Of a stretch of DNA of 64,000 nt, positions 1-8,210 are shown one piece after another (positions within the stretch are counted from its first letter, which is position 1; every line of letters starts with the position of its first letter). The notes under the pieces are model-generated. The model saw only the letters and a program-made list of their open reading frames with translations. It was not told the DNA's origin and did not search any database. The DNA comes from Micromonospora coriariae (GTDB lineage Bacteria; Actinomycetota; Actinomycetes; Mycobacteriales; Micromonosporaceae): NCBI RefSeq assembly GCF_900091455.1, contig NZ_LT607412.1:1178001-1242000 (forward strand). Direction: 5' to 3'. The translations under genes and the position numbers were made by a program.

Positions 1-777
1 CCGCCCGGCGTACGGGGGCGTGGCGGCGAGCATCGGCGGCCGGTAGTCCGCCGCCTGGGCCGGCGAGTCGGTGACCAGCAGGTCGGCGACGTCCAGCAGG
101 TCGGCACCGAACTCGCTGCGATCGCGCTGCTTGAAGCCGACCGCGTTGACGTGCGTGCCGGGGCTCAGGTCGGCGGCGCGGAACACCGGGGTCGGGCTGG
201 TGGTGGCGAGCACCACCATGTCCCGTCCGGTCACCGCCGAGCCGGCGTCGGCCACCGCGCGGGCCGGCACACCCAACTCGGCGCGGACCCGGGCGGCGAA
301 GGCGTCCCGCCGGGCGGCGGAGCGGCTGTGCACCACCACCTCGCGCAGTGGGCGGACCGCGGCGGCGGCCCAGACCTGCGTCCACGCCTGCCGACCGGAG
401 CCGATCACACCGAGGGTGGCCGCGTCCGGTCGGGCCAGCGCGTCGACCGCCACGCCACCCAACCCTCCGGTACGCCGGGAGCCCAGCTCCTCGCCGACCG
501 CGACCGCCCGGACCGCGCCGGTGTGGGCGTCGTGCAGCACCACCAGCTGCTCGCCCTGCGGATGGCCGAAGGTGTCGTACGAGCGGAAGCCGTACCACTC
601 GCCGACCAGGTGCCCGGCGGTGAGCACCATCCGCCCACCGCTCAGCGGGGCGGTGGCCCGGGGCGGGGCGACCAGCCGCCCGTCGTACGCGGCCAGCAGG
701 GCGGCGCGCATGGCGTCGACCGTGGTGGCGGCGTCCAGCACGGCGGCGACCTCGGGGTCGGCGTAGAGCAGGGTCAT
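1..777 (-). CDS. Ornithine cyclodeaminase / mu-crystallin family protein, 3' end outside window
   Basis: The visible 259 codons give an N-terminal lobe followed by a Rossmann nucleotide-binding region: 'LGVIGSGRQAWTQ' is the dinucleotide-binding glycine motif of this family, and 'GTHVNAVG' and the Lys/Arg-containing 'GFKQRDRSE' follow it as in ornithine cyclodeaminases. Members are NAD(P)-dependent cyclising deaminases or imine reductases (ornithine to proline, ketimine reduction, opine-like steps); the substrate cannot be told here. The C-terminal part lies beyond base 1. The start at 777 is preferred over the in-frame ATG at 786 because a -10-like TGCAGT with TTGACC 17 nt above it would put the transcript start near 777. 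The gene is divergent from the guanidine exporter, so no operon link is visible. Confidence 0.85.
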   Translation of the reverse strand, partial: MTLLYADPEVAAVLDAATTVDAMRAALLAAYDGRLVAPPRATAPLSGGRMVLTAGHLVGEWYGFRSYDTFGHPQGEQLVVLHDAHTGAVRAVAVGEELGSRRTGGLGGVAVDALARPDAATLGVIGSGRQAWTQVWAAAAVRPLREVVVHSRSAARRDAFAARVRAELGVPARAVADAGSAVTGRDMVVLATTSPTPVFRAADLSPGTHVNAVGFKQRDRSEFGADLLDVADLLVTDSPAQAADYRPPMLAATPPYAGR

Positions 778-784
778 GACCGCC

Positions 785-820
785 ATACTGCAAGTTGAAG
801 TGAGGTGCAGGTCAACGCGA
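785..820 (-). promoter_or_regulatory. Promoter of the cyclodeaminase-family gene with a MerR/SoxR-like dyad
   Basis: Read on the minus strand, TTGACC and TGCAGT are separated by 17 nt. Between them lies CCTCACTTCAACTTGCAG, an imperfect dyad that matches the SoxR-type arrangement CCTCAAGTTAACTTGAGG at about 13 of 18 positions. Regulators of the MerR family bind between -35 and -10, but normally with a 19-20 nt spacer, so the 17 nt spacer argues for caution. Confidence 0.3.
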
Positions 821-913
821 GGTGGCGGGGGTCACCGAGCCGTCGACGGACCGCACCCCCACCGACCGGGGCGGGTGTTAGCGTCGGTGCCGGTGGCCCG
901 GTCGTCCTGGCCG

Positions 914-958
914 CCCCGGACGAGTGGTGGGCGTACCCGGTCAGGCCAAGACGCCCCG
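914..958 (+). ncRNA. Guanidine-III riboswitch (ykkC-III class)
   Basis: The stretch CCGGACGAG at 916-924, then GCGTACCCGGTCAGG at 931-945 and CAAGACGCCCCGC at 947-959, reproduces the conserved core of the guanidine-III aptamer: the P1 strand CCGG, the CGAG joining segment, the GTACCCGGTCAGG block that forms the pseudoknot, and CAAGACG. CCGG (916-919) can pair with CCGG (937-940), and GGGCG (929-933) with CGCCC (952-956), as required for the pseudoknot. It ends about 63 nt before a SugE/Gdx-type exporter, the usual target. Identification is from recalled consensus, not a covariance-model search. Confidence 0.88.
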
Positions 959-1021
959 CGTGACGTGCAGACTCGACTCGTCCGGGCGCGAGAGCCCCGG
1001 GCACTCTTCGTGAGGTGAACG

Positions 1022-1336
1022 ATGGCCTGGCTGGTACTGGTGATCTCGGGACTGCTGGAGACGGCCTGGGCGATCGCCCTGGACCGCAGCGCCGGCTTCA
1101 GCCGGCTGGTCCCGTCGCTGGTGTTCGCGGTGGCCCTGGCATTCAGCATGGGCGGGCTGGCGTACGCGCTGCGGGAGATCCCGGTCGGCACCGGGTACGC
1201 GGTCTGGGTCGGCATCGGCGCGGTCGGCACCGCCCTGGTCGGGATGCTGTGGCTCGGCGAGTCGACGAGCCTGCCCCGGATCCTCTGCCTCCTGCTGGTG
1301 GTGGCCGGCGTGGTCGGCCTGAAGATCTTCCACTGA
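1022..1336 (+). CDS. sugE: SMR-family guanidinium exporter (SugE/Gdx type)
   Basis: 104 residues with four hydrophobic segments, the standard size of a small multidrug resistance protein. The N-terminus 'GLLETAWAIALDRS' carries the membrane-embedded glutamate (Glu13) that couples proton and substrate, and 'VGTGYAVWVGIGAVG' is the signature that separates SugE/Gdx guanidinium exporters from EmrE-like multidrug pumps. Gdx proteins work as antiparallel dimers exchanging guanidinium for protons. The guanidine-III riboswitch upstream supports the substrate assignment independently. A GTGAGG ribosome site lies 5 nt before the ATG. It is alone under this riboswitch; the next gene has its own ribosome site about 90 bp on. 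Confidence 0.93.
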   Translation: MAWLVLVISGLLETAWAIALDRSAGFSRLVPSLVFAVALAFSMGGLAYALREIPVGTGYAVWVGIGAVGTALVGMLWLGESTSLPRILCLLLVVAGVVGLKIFH

Positions 1337-1427
1337 GTACCGCGCGGCGCGGCTCCGACACGCGTGAGCAGCGCCCACAGTGGGTAGAGACCGATCCGTC
1401 ACGACAGGCTCTCACCCGGAGGCAGAC

Positions 1428-1673
1428 ATGGCCGACATGCCCAGCACCGCCCGCCCGCGCAGCAACGCCGCCCGGATCCTCACCATCGTGGGCTTCGTCT
1501 TCGCGGTGCTCGCCCTGTTGCTCAACCCGATCATCTTCGGCGTGCTCGGCGTGATCGCGGGCATCGTCGGCGCCGTGCTCGGCGACAAGCCGCTGGGCTG
1601 GTACGCCGCCGCGGCCAGCGTCGTCGCCGCGGTGATCAGCCTGGTGATCTTCTCCGCGCTGATCAACAACTGA
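1428..1673 (+). CDS. Small membrane protein, two hydrophobic segments
   Basis: 81 residues. A short polar N-terminus is followed by two hydrophobic stretches, roughly residues 14-47 and 53-78, with a Gly-rich turn 'IAGIVGAVLGDKPLGWYAA' between them. The pattern resembles DUF4190-like small actinobacterial membrane proteins, but no motif gives a function. The ATG at 1428 is chosen over an upstream ATG at 1380 because GGAGG sits 5 nt before it. It lies 91 bp after the guanidine exporter on the same strand and is followed at once by a strong hairpin, so it ends the transcript. Confidence 0.75.
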   Translation: MADMPSTARPRSNAARILTIVGFVFAVLALLLNPIIFGVLGVIAGIVGAVLGDKPLGWYAAAASVVAAVISLVIFSALINN

Positions 1674-1686
1674 CCACTGCTCCAGC

Positions 1687-1715
1687 ACGGGCCCGCCGGA
1701 CACCGGCGGGCCCGT
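1687..1715. terminator. Bidirectional hairpin between convergent genes
   Basis: A perfect 13-bp stem (ACGGGCCCGCCGG at 1687-1699, complement at 1703-1715) with a 3-nt loop sits between the small membrane protein and the end of ftsK. It has no T-run, as is usual for high-GC actinobacterial terminators. Confidence 0.75.
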
Positions 1716-1726
1716 CGCGTTGCCGG

Positions 1727-4183
1727 TCAGTCCCCGCCGCCGCGCAGGCCGGCGAGGACCTCGTCAAGCTCGTCCGGCTTGACCAGCACGTCGCGCGCCT
1801 TGGAGCCTTCCGAGGGCCCGACCACGCCGCGGGTCTCCATCAGGTCCATCAGCCGGCCCGCCTTGGCGAAGCCGACCCGCAGCTTGCGCTGCAGCATGGA
1901 GGTGGAGCCGAACTGCGAGGTGACCACCAGCTCGACCGCCTGCGTGAGCAGGTCGAGGTCGTCGCCGATGTCCTCGTCGATCTTCTTCTTGGTGTCCTGT
2001 GCGGGGGCCAGCACGTCCTTGCGGAACTCCGGCTCGCGCTGGTCCTTGCAGAACTTCACCACGTCGGCGATCTCGCGCTCGGTGACCCAGGCGCCCTGGA
2101 TCCGTACCGGCTTGGAGGCGCCCATCGGCAGGAACAACCCGTCACCGCGGCCGAGCAGCTTCTCCGCGCCCGGCTGGTCGAGGATGACCCGCGAGTCCGC
2201 GAGGGAGGAGGTGGCGAACGCCAGCCGGGACGGCACGTTCGCCTTGATCAGGCCGGTCACCACGTCGACCGAGGGGCGCTGGGTGGCCAGCACCAGGTGG
2301 ATGCCGGCCGCCCGGGCCAGCTGGGTGATCCGGACGACCGAGTCCTCCACGTCGCGCGGCGCGACCATCATCAGGTCGGCCAGCTCGTCCACGATCACCA
2401 GCAGGTACGGGTACGGGCGCATCTCCCGTTCGCTGCCCGGCGGGGCCTTGATCTCGCCGTTGCGTACCTTGCGGTTGAAGTCGTCGATGTGCCGGACCCC
2501 GTTGGCCGCGAGGTCGTCGTAGCGCATGTCCATCTCGCGGACCACCCAGTCCAGCGAGTCGGCGGCCTTCTTCGCGTTGGTCACGATGGGCGTGACCAGG
2601 TGCGGGATGCCCTCGTAGCCGGTCATCTCGACCCGCTTCGGGTCGATCAGCAGTAGCCGCACCTCATCCGGAGTGGCCCGGGTGAGTACGGACACCAGCA
2701 GGGTGTTCAGGCATGACGACTTGCCGGCGCCGGTCGCGCCCGCAATGAGAATGTGAGGCATCTTCGCGAGGTTGGCCACCACGTAGCCACCCTCGATGTC
2801 CTTGCCGAGCGCCACGACCATCGGGTGGTGGTCGCTGGTCGCCGCCCGCGAGCGCAGCACGTCGCCGAGCGCGACGTTCTCCGGGTCGGTGTTGGGGATC
2901 TCCACGCCGACGGCGCTCTTGCCCGGGATCGGGCTGAGGATGCGTACGTCCGGCGACTTCACCGCGTAGGCGATGTTGCGGGAGAGCTGGGTGATGCGTT
3001 CGACCTTGACGCCGTGCCCCAGCTCCACTTCGTACCGGGTGACCGTCGGGCCCCGGGTGAAGCCGGTGACCGCGGCGTCCACGTCGAACTGGTCGAACAC
3101 CCCGGTCAGCGCGGCGATCACCTCGTCGTTGGCCTTGCTGCGGGTCTTCGCGGCGGCGCCGGCGCTGAGCATGTTGGCCGGCGGCAGGACGTAGTCGCCG
3201 GCCAGCCCGGTCAACGCGAGCTGCTCGGCACGCGTTGGCGCGGGCGAGTGTTCCGGCGGCTCGGCCGGCTTGCGGCTGGCCGGCACCTTCGCCGGGGCCT
3301 TGCGCGGCAGGACCATCGTCTCCTGGAGGTCGGCGCCGTCCAGGTCGTCGAAGTCGTCCGGGTCGACCGGCGGCGGCATCCGCTTCGCGGGTCGCTTACG
3401 CGCCGGCCGGACGACCGTCTCGTCCGTCTCCTCCTCGGTGGCGTCCGGCGAGGCGACCAGCCCACCCGCGAGCAGGCCCAACCGCTCGGGAATCTTGTTG
3501 ATCGGCGTCGCGGTGACCACGAGCAGGCCGAAGAGCAGCAGCAGGATCAGCAGCGGCACCGCGACCCACGCGGTGACCGCGCGCTCCAGCAGGCCGCCGA
3601 CGCCGGCGCCGACCAGGCCGCCGGCGAAGTCACGTTGCACCGGGTCGACCGGGTCCTGGCCGATCTGGAGCAGCGCGGCCGTCGAGACGAGCAGTGAGCC
3701 CCAGCCGATCAGCCCCCGGCCCCGGTGTGCCGGATCGGCCGGCTGGCGCATCAGGCGCCAGGCCCCGATCATCAGCAGCACCGGAACGACCACGGAGATC
3801 GCGCCCAGGAACAGCCGCACGGTGTCGGCCAGCCGCGCGCCGACCGGGCCCGCCCCGGAGAACCAGAGCGCGACGGCGCTGAGCAGGGCGAGGCCGAACA
3901 GCAGCAGCCCACCGCCGTCGCGACGGTGCTCGGGGTCGAGGTCGCGGGCGGAGGCGGCCTGCCGGCCGGCGGCCCGCACCGCCCACCCCATGCCGTGCGC
4001 GAGGCCCATCCACAGTGCACCGATCGCTCGGCCCACGTAGACGGCCGGTCCGGGCCGGGAGGCCGTGGTGCGGCGCCGAACCGGCGCCCGGGTCTTCTTC
4101 GCCGGTTGGCGGGCACGACTGTTGGTGCCACCGCGCGGCGACGCGCCGCGTCGCCGGCTCGCCTGAGAGGTACGGCCCGCCAT
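1727..4183 (-). CDS. ftsK: DNA translocase FtsK
   Basis: 818 residues from the chosen start. A basic N-terminus (about 1-45) leads to a membrane domain of four to five hydrophobic segments between about 90 and 225, an acidic/proline linker (245-320), and the motor: alpha/beta domains from about 350, Walker A GATGAGKS at 482-489, Walker B 'LLLIDPKRVEM' at about 510-520, a second acidic strand 'LLVIVDELADLMM', and a C-terminal winged-helix gamma domain ending in 'LDEVLAGLRGG'. FtsK pumps chromosome ends through the division septum and activates dimer resolution. A longer frame reaches 4297, but that would overlap the divergent gene's start; the ATG at 4183 has a TACCGT -10 element 6 nt upstream, fitting a leaderless mRNA. 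It lies just downstream of dapA and rnj, separated by the two divergent YbjN-type genes. Confidence 0.95.
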   Translation of the reverse strand: MAGRTSQASRRRGASPRGGTNSRARQPAKKTRAPVRRRTTASRPGPAVYVGRAIGALWMGLAHGMGWAVRAAGRQAASARDLDPEHRRDGGGLLLFGLALLSAVALWFSGAGPVGARLADTVRLFLGAISVVVPVLLMIGAWRLMRQPADPAHRGRGLIGWGSLLVSTAALLQIGQDPVDPVQRDFAGGLVGAGVGGLLERAVTAWVAVPLLILLLLFGLLVVTATPINKIPERLGLLAGGLVASPDATEEETDETVVRPARKRPAKRMPPPVDPDDFDDLDGADLQETMVLPRKAPAKVPASRKPAEPPEHSPAPTRAEQLALTGLAGDYVLPPANMLSAGAAAKTRSKANDEVIAALTGVFDQFDVDAAVTGFTRGPTVTRYEVELGHGVKVERITQLSRNIAYAVKSPDVRILSPIPGKSAVGVEIPNTDPENVALGDVLRSRAATSDHHPMVVALGKDIEGGYVVANLAKMPHILIAGATGAGKSSCLNTLLVSVLTRATPDEVRLLLIDPKRVEMTGYEGIPHLVTPIVTNAKKAADSLDWVVREMDMRYDDLAANGVRHIDDFNRKVRNGEIKAPPGSEREMRPYPYLLVIVDELADLMMVAPRDVEDSVVRITQLARAAGIHLVLATQRPSVDVVTGLIKANVPSRLAFATSSLADSRVILDQPGAEKLLGRGDGLFLPMGASKPVRIQGAWVTEREIADVVKFCKDQREPEFRKDVLAPAQDTKKKIDEDIGDDLDLLTQAVELVVTSQFGSTSMLQRKLRVGFAKAGRLMDLMETRGVVGPSEGSKARDVLVKPDELDEVLAGLRGGGD

Positions 4184-4189
4184 AGAGTC

Positions 4190-4195
4190 ACGGTA
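4190..4195 (-). promoter_or_regulatory. -10 element of a likely leaderless ftsK promoter
   Basis: TACCGT on the minus strand, ending 6 nt before the ATG at 4183, and no Shine-Dalgarno sequence. This is one of about ten genes in the window with a TANNNT box 6-8 nt before the start. Confidence 0.45.
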
Positions 4196-4296
4196 ACGGC
4201 GGGACCCGGCAGATCGCCGCTTTTCCGGGTCGTGTCCGCGCGTCGCAGCACGGACCGCGCCGCCGGCCGTGATATCCGCCTCAGAAGGGATGCCCA

Positions 4297-4776
4297 ATGG
4301 CGTCGCCGGGATTCGAGGACGGTCCGGACGATCCGCTGGCCGGGCACCCTGACGCGTTGCGTCCGCTGACCGGCGAACTGGTCGCGGCGGTGCTCGCCGC
4401 GCGCGGCCGGCCGGTCGGTCGAGCCGTCAACGGCGACCTGGTGGGCCGCTTCGACGACAACCTGATCTGGTTCCTGCGCCTCGGCGGGGACGGCGAGCTG
4501 CTCCAGGTCCGCACCCTGGTCGCGCCGACCTTCCCCATCGAGCAGGTGCCCGCCCTGTACGCCTTCTGCAACTCCTGGAACCACGACCGGCTCTGGCCGA
4601 AGGCATTCGTGCACGTCGACGACGGCGGCCGTGCTCGGGTCTGCGGTGAGGTGATCACCGACCTGGAACGCGGAGTGACAGCGCACCAGCTCGACCAGTT
4701 GCTCGACTGTGGCATCTCGGCCGGCTGCCAGCTCGCCGTGGCGGTCGGCCGGCTGCCCGGTGCGGGGCCGGCATGA
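4297..4776 (+). CDS. YbjN-domain protein
   Basis: 159 residues. The central part, 'LYAFCNSWNHDRLWPKAFVHVDD' split as 'AFCNSWN' and 'DRLWPKA', followed by 'GEVITDLERGVTAHQLDQLL', matches the YbjN fold (PF10722), a small alpha/beta domain resembling type III secretion chaperones whose biochemical role is unclear. The next gene ends in a second copy of the same domain and starts inside this gene's stop codon (ATGA overlap), so the two are translationally coupled. It is divergent from ftsK across about 110 bp. Confidence 0.8.
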   Translation: MASPGFEDGPDDPLAGHPDALRPLTGELVAAVLAARGRPVGRAVNGDLVGRFDDNLIWFLRLGGDGELLQVRTLVAPTFPIEQVPALYAFCNSWNHDRLWPKAFVHVDDGGRARVCGEVITDLERGVTAHQLDQLLDCGISAGCQLAVAVGRLPGAGPA

Positions 4777-6413
4777 CCGGCCGGGAGGAGTCGACGAGCA
4801 GCCGGACGGACGATCCCGGCGCTGCGCGCAGCGGGCCCGCCAACCGGGTCGCCGTCCGTCGCGTTCCGGCGCTGGTGACCGCGCTCACCGACGCCCGGGA
4901 CCTGCCCGACGGGCCGGGCCGGCTGGTGGCCCTGGAACGGCTCGCCGAGCGGGCGGACGCCGCCGGGGACGCGCGGACCTCGGTCGAGGCCCGCTTCGCG
5001 CTGATCGAGGCGTACCTGCTGCACGGGGAGCGGTGGCGGCTGGTCGAGCCGGTACGGCGCTGCCGGACAGCCGCCGATCACCGACCCGAGCTGCTCGCCG
5101 ACGCCGAAGCCGCTCTGCTGCTGCGCTACCAGCGGTACGCGGTGGAGGCGCTGCTCGGCACCCCCCGGGTCGGGCTGGACCAGACCCGGTCCCTCCTGGA
5201 CGACCTGGCCCATCGGGTCGGCGCGGACGGCCCGGACGCGTCGACCGTCGCGGAGCTGCGCTGCCGGATCGCCGATCACCTCGGCGACGAGCCCACCGCC
5301 CGCCACTGGTACCAGCGCTGGGCGGGGACGCGTCCCGGGCCGACCGGCGGTTGCCCGGGCTGCGCCCCGGCCCGGCGCGCGGAGCTGCTCGCCGGCTGGG
5401 GCGAGTGGCGGGCCGCGCTCGCCGAGCTGCGGGAGGGCGCCGACGAGCCGGAGGAATGCACCGACCAACCCGAGCGGGCGCTGGTCGCGGGGCTGCTGCC
5501 CGAGCTGCGGGCCGGCGGGCCGGAGCGGGCCGCGGCGGCACACGTGCGGGCGTACCGGCGGCACCGGCGCGAACGCGCGGCGTTCGGGCACCTCGCCGCG
5601 CATCTGCGGTTCTGCGCGCTGGGCGGGCACCTGGAACGCGGGCTGGACGTCCTGGCCGAACAGCTGCCCCGGTTGGACCAGCCCACCGACGACCTCGCCG
5701 CGATGGAGTTCGCCGCCGCGGGTGCCCTGGTCTGCGGGCTGGCCGTGCAGGCCGGCCTGGGCGGGCGGACGGTGCACCGCCCGGCGTACGGTGGCCGGCC
5801 GGCCACCGACCCGGACGTGGCCAGCCTCGGCACGCTGCTGCTCGGGGTCGCCACTGAGCTGGCCGGCAGCTTCGACGCCCGCAACGGCACCGGCCACCAC
5901 TCCGGCCGGATGGCTGCCTGGCTGGCCGAGCGGCCGCTCGCCGAACCGGTCCCGCTGCCCGCCGACGACGAGCCCGTTGAGGGTGCCGGTGACGGGCTGG
6001 GTGAGGGTGAGCTGGTGGCGCTGACCGTCGACATGATCACCGGGGCGCTGGACCGGCGCGGCGACCAGTACCTGGTGGACGAGGGCGGCACGGTGGTCGG
6101 CCGGTGGGGTGCCGCGGTGATCCAGTTCCGTCGGGCGGGCGAGAGGGGCGAGGTGCTGCACGCCCGGGCGATGGCCGTCCGCCGACTGCCGGCCGCGCGA
6201 CGCGCCGAGGCGTACGCCTTCTGCAACGCGTGGAACCGCGACCGGCTGCTACCCAAGGCGTACGCGCACGACCTGGGCGAGGAGCTGGTGCTGGCCGGCG
6301 ACGTGGCCACCGACCTGGCGCACGGGGTCGCCCCGGCGCAGCTCACGGTGCTGGTGGACGCCGCGATCGCCACCGGCGTCGCGTACGCCGAGGCGGTCGC
6401 CGCACTGCCCTGA
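4773..6413 (+). CDS. Helical-repeat protein with C-terminal YbjN domain
   Basis: 546 residues. Residues about 20-370 are almost entirely Ala/Leu/Arg-rich helices with a TPR-like look ('LERLAERADAAGDARTSVEA', 'GEWRAALAELREGA'), interrupted by a short Cys-bearing loop 'GGCPGCAPARRAE' that could bind a metal. The last 140 residues form a YbjN domain with 'AYAFCNAWNRDRLLPKAYAH', closely parallel to the 'AFCNSWN..DRLWPKA' motif of the preceding gene. Two coupled YbjN proteins, one with a protein-interaction scaffold, suggest a heteromeric chaperone-like pair (inference). The gene ends 57 bp before the convergent rnj, with a strong hairpin between. Confidence 0.75.
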   Translation: MTGREESTSSRTDDPGAARSGPANRVAVRRVPALVTALTDARDLPDGPGRLVALERLAERADAAGDARTSVEARFALIEAYLLHGERWRLVEPVRRCRTAADHRPELLADAEAALLLRYQRYAVEALLGTPRVGLDQTRSLLDDLAHRVGADGPDASTVAELRCRIADHLGDEPTARHWYQRWAGTRPGPTGGCPGCAPARRAELLAGWGEWRAALAELREGADEPEECTDQPERALVAGLLPELRAGGPERAAAAHVRAYRRHRRERAAFGHLAAHLRFCALGGHLERGLDVLAEQLPRLDQPTDDLAAMEFAAAGALVCGLAVQAGLGGRTVHRPAYGGRPATDPDVASLGTLLLGVATELAGSFDARNGTGHHSGRMAAWLAERPLAEPVPLPADDEPVEGAGDGLGEGELVALTVDMITGALDRRGDQYLVDEGGTVVGRWGAAVIQFRRAGERGEVLHARAMAVRRLPAARRAEAYAFCNAWNRDRLLPKAYAHDLGEELVLAGDVATDLAHGVAPAQLTVLVDAAIATGVAYAEAVAALP

Positions 6414-6419
6414 CCAACG

Positions 6420-6458
6420 GCGACGCCCGCCGGCACACGGGGTGCGGGCGGGCGTCGC
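6420..6458. terminator. Bidirectional terminator hairpin
   Basis: A perfect 12-bp stem, GCGACGCCCGCC at 6420-6431 pairing with 6447-6458, with a 15-nt loop, fills the gap between the convergent YbjN gene and rnj. Confidence 0.8.
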
Positions 6459-6469
6459 GACGCGCGGTG

Positions 6470-8158
6470 TCAGACCTCGACGACGGTGGGCACGATCATC
6501 GGCCGACGACGGTACGCGTCGTTGACCCACCGCCCCACGGTCCGCCGGACGATCTGTTGGAGCTGGTGCGGGTCGGTGATGCCGTCCGCGGCGGCCCGGT
6601 TGAGGGCCTCGGTGACCAGCGGGATCACCGGGTTGAACGCCTCCGGGTCCTCGGAGAAACCCTTCGCGGACAGGGTCGGGCCGGCGACCACCTTGCCGGT
6701 TACCGAGTCGACGACCACCGTGGTGGCGATGAAGCCGCCGTCGCCGAGGATCCGTCGCTCGGTGAGCAGGGACTCGCTGACGTCGCCGACCGCGAGGCCG
6801 TCGACGTACACGTACCTGCTCTTCACGTGACCGACCAGTGTGGCGCGACCCTCGACCAGGTCGACCACGTCGCCGTCCTCGCAGAGCACCACCCGGTCGG
6901 CGGCCACCCCGGACTCGACGCCGAGGCGGGCGTGCGCACGCAGGTGGCGCCACTCGCCGTGCACCGGCATCAGGTTGCTGGGCCGGACCACGTTGAGCAG
7001 GTAGAGCAGTTCACCGGCCGGGGCGTGCCCGGAGACGTGCACCTTGGCCACGTCCTTGTGCACGACCACCGCGCCGGCCCGGGCCAGCCGGTTGATCACC
7101 CGGTAGACCGAGGTCTCGTTGCCCGGCACGAGCGAGGAGGCCAGCACGACGGTGTCGCCGGGGGCGATGGTGATGTGCCGGTGGTCGCCGCTGGCCATCC
7201 GGCCCAGCGCGCTCATCGGCTCGCCCTGCGACCCGGTGGACATCAGCACGATCTGCTCGGGCGGCAGCGTGGTCGCCTCCTCGATCCCGATGACCAGGCC
7301 GGCCGGGATGTTGAGCAGGCCGAGGTCCCGGGCGATGCCCATGTTGCGGACCATCGACCGACCGATCAGCGCCACCTTGCGGCCGTGCTCCGCGGCGGAG
7401 TCGAAGACCTGCTGCACCCGGTGCACGTGCGAGGCGAACGAGGCCACGATGATCCGGCCCTTCGCCTTCGCGAAGATCGAGTCGAGCACCGGCCCGATCT
7501 CCCGCTCCGGGGTGACGAAGCCGGGGATCTCCGCGTTTGTGGAGTCGGACAGCAGCAGGTCGACGCCCTCGGCGCCGAGCCGGGCGAAGCCGGCCAGGTC
7601 GGTGATCCGGCCGTCCAGCGGGAGCTGGTCCATCTTGAAGTCGCCGGTGTGCAGCACCAGGCCGGCCGGGGTACGGATGGCGACGGCCAGGGCGTCCGGG
7701 ATCGAGTGGTTGACCGCGAAGAACTCGCACTCGAACGGGCCGAGCCGTTCCTTGCCGCCCTCCCGCACGGTCAGCGTGTACGGCTGGATCCGCCGCTCGG
7801 CCAGCTTCGCCTCGACCAGGGCGAGGGTGAACTGTGAGCCGACCAGCGGGATGTCCGGCTTGTGGGCGAGCAGGTAGGGCACCGCGCCGATGTGGTCCTC
7901 GTGACCGTGGGTCAGCACGATCGCCTGGACGTCGGCGAGCCGGTCCAGGATCGGGCCGAAGTCGGGCAGGATCAGGTCCACACCCGGTTGCTCGACGTCG
8001 GGGAAGAGCACCCCGCAGTCGACGATCAGCAACTTGCCGTCGTATTCGAAGACGGTCATGTTCCGACCGATGGCGCCGAGCCCGCCGAGCGGGATGATCC
8101 GCAGGCCACCTTCCGGCAGCGGCGGGGGCAGTTCCGCCTCGATGTGCGCCTCGGTCAC
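6470..8158 (-). CDS. rnj: Ribonuclease J
   Basis: 562 residues, the usual RNase J length. The metallo-beta-lactamase core begins at residue 20 ('IIPLGGLGAIGRNMTVFEYD'), with the zinc-binding THGHEDH at 83-89 and later His/Asp ligands ('LHTGDFK', 'SDSTNAE'). The beta-CASP insertion follows, with 'VASFASHVHR' and 'STGSQGEPMSALGRM', then 'HVSGHA' and the C-terminal domain. RNase J is a 5'-3' exonuclease and endonuclease in mRNA turnover and rRNA maturation. The GTG start has GAGGTG 5 nt upstream. It lies 52 bp after dapA, an arrangement common in actinobacteria. Confidence 0.96.
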   Translation of the reverse strand: MTEAHIEAELPPPLPEGGLRIIPLGGLGAIGRNMTVFEYDGKLLIVDCGVLFPDVEQPGVDLILPDFGPILDRLADVQAIVLTHGHEDHIGAVPYLLAHKPDIPLVGSQFTLALVEAKLAERRIQPYTLTVREGGKERLGPFECEFFAVNHSIPDALAVAIRTPAGLVLHTGDFKMDQLPLDGRITDLAGFARLGAEGVDLLLSDSTNAEIPGFVTPEREIGPVLDSIFAKAKGRIIVASFASHVHRVQQVFDSAAEHGRKVALIGRSMVRNMGIARDLGLLNIPAGLVIGIEEATTLPPEQIVLMSTGSQGEPMSALGRMASGDHRHITIAPGDTVVLASSLVPGNETSVYRVINRLARAGAVVVHKDVAKVHVSGHAPAGELLYLLNVVRPSNLMPVHGEWRHLRAHARLGVESGVAADRVVLCEDGDVVDLVEGRATLVGHVKSRYVYVDGLAVGDVSESLLTERRILGDGGFIATTVVVDSVTGKVVAGPTLSAKGFSEDPEAFNPVIPLVTEALNRAAADGITDPHQLQQIVRRTVGRWVNDAYRRRPMIVPTVVEV

Positions 8159-8210
8159 GCGTTCACCTCATTCTGCGACGCCGTCACTCGGCGCCCATCG
8201 TGTCGTTCGA

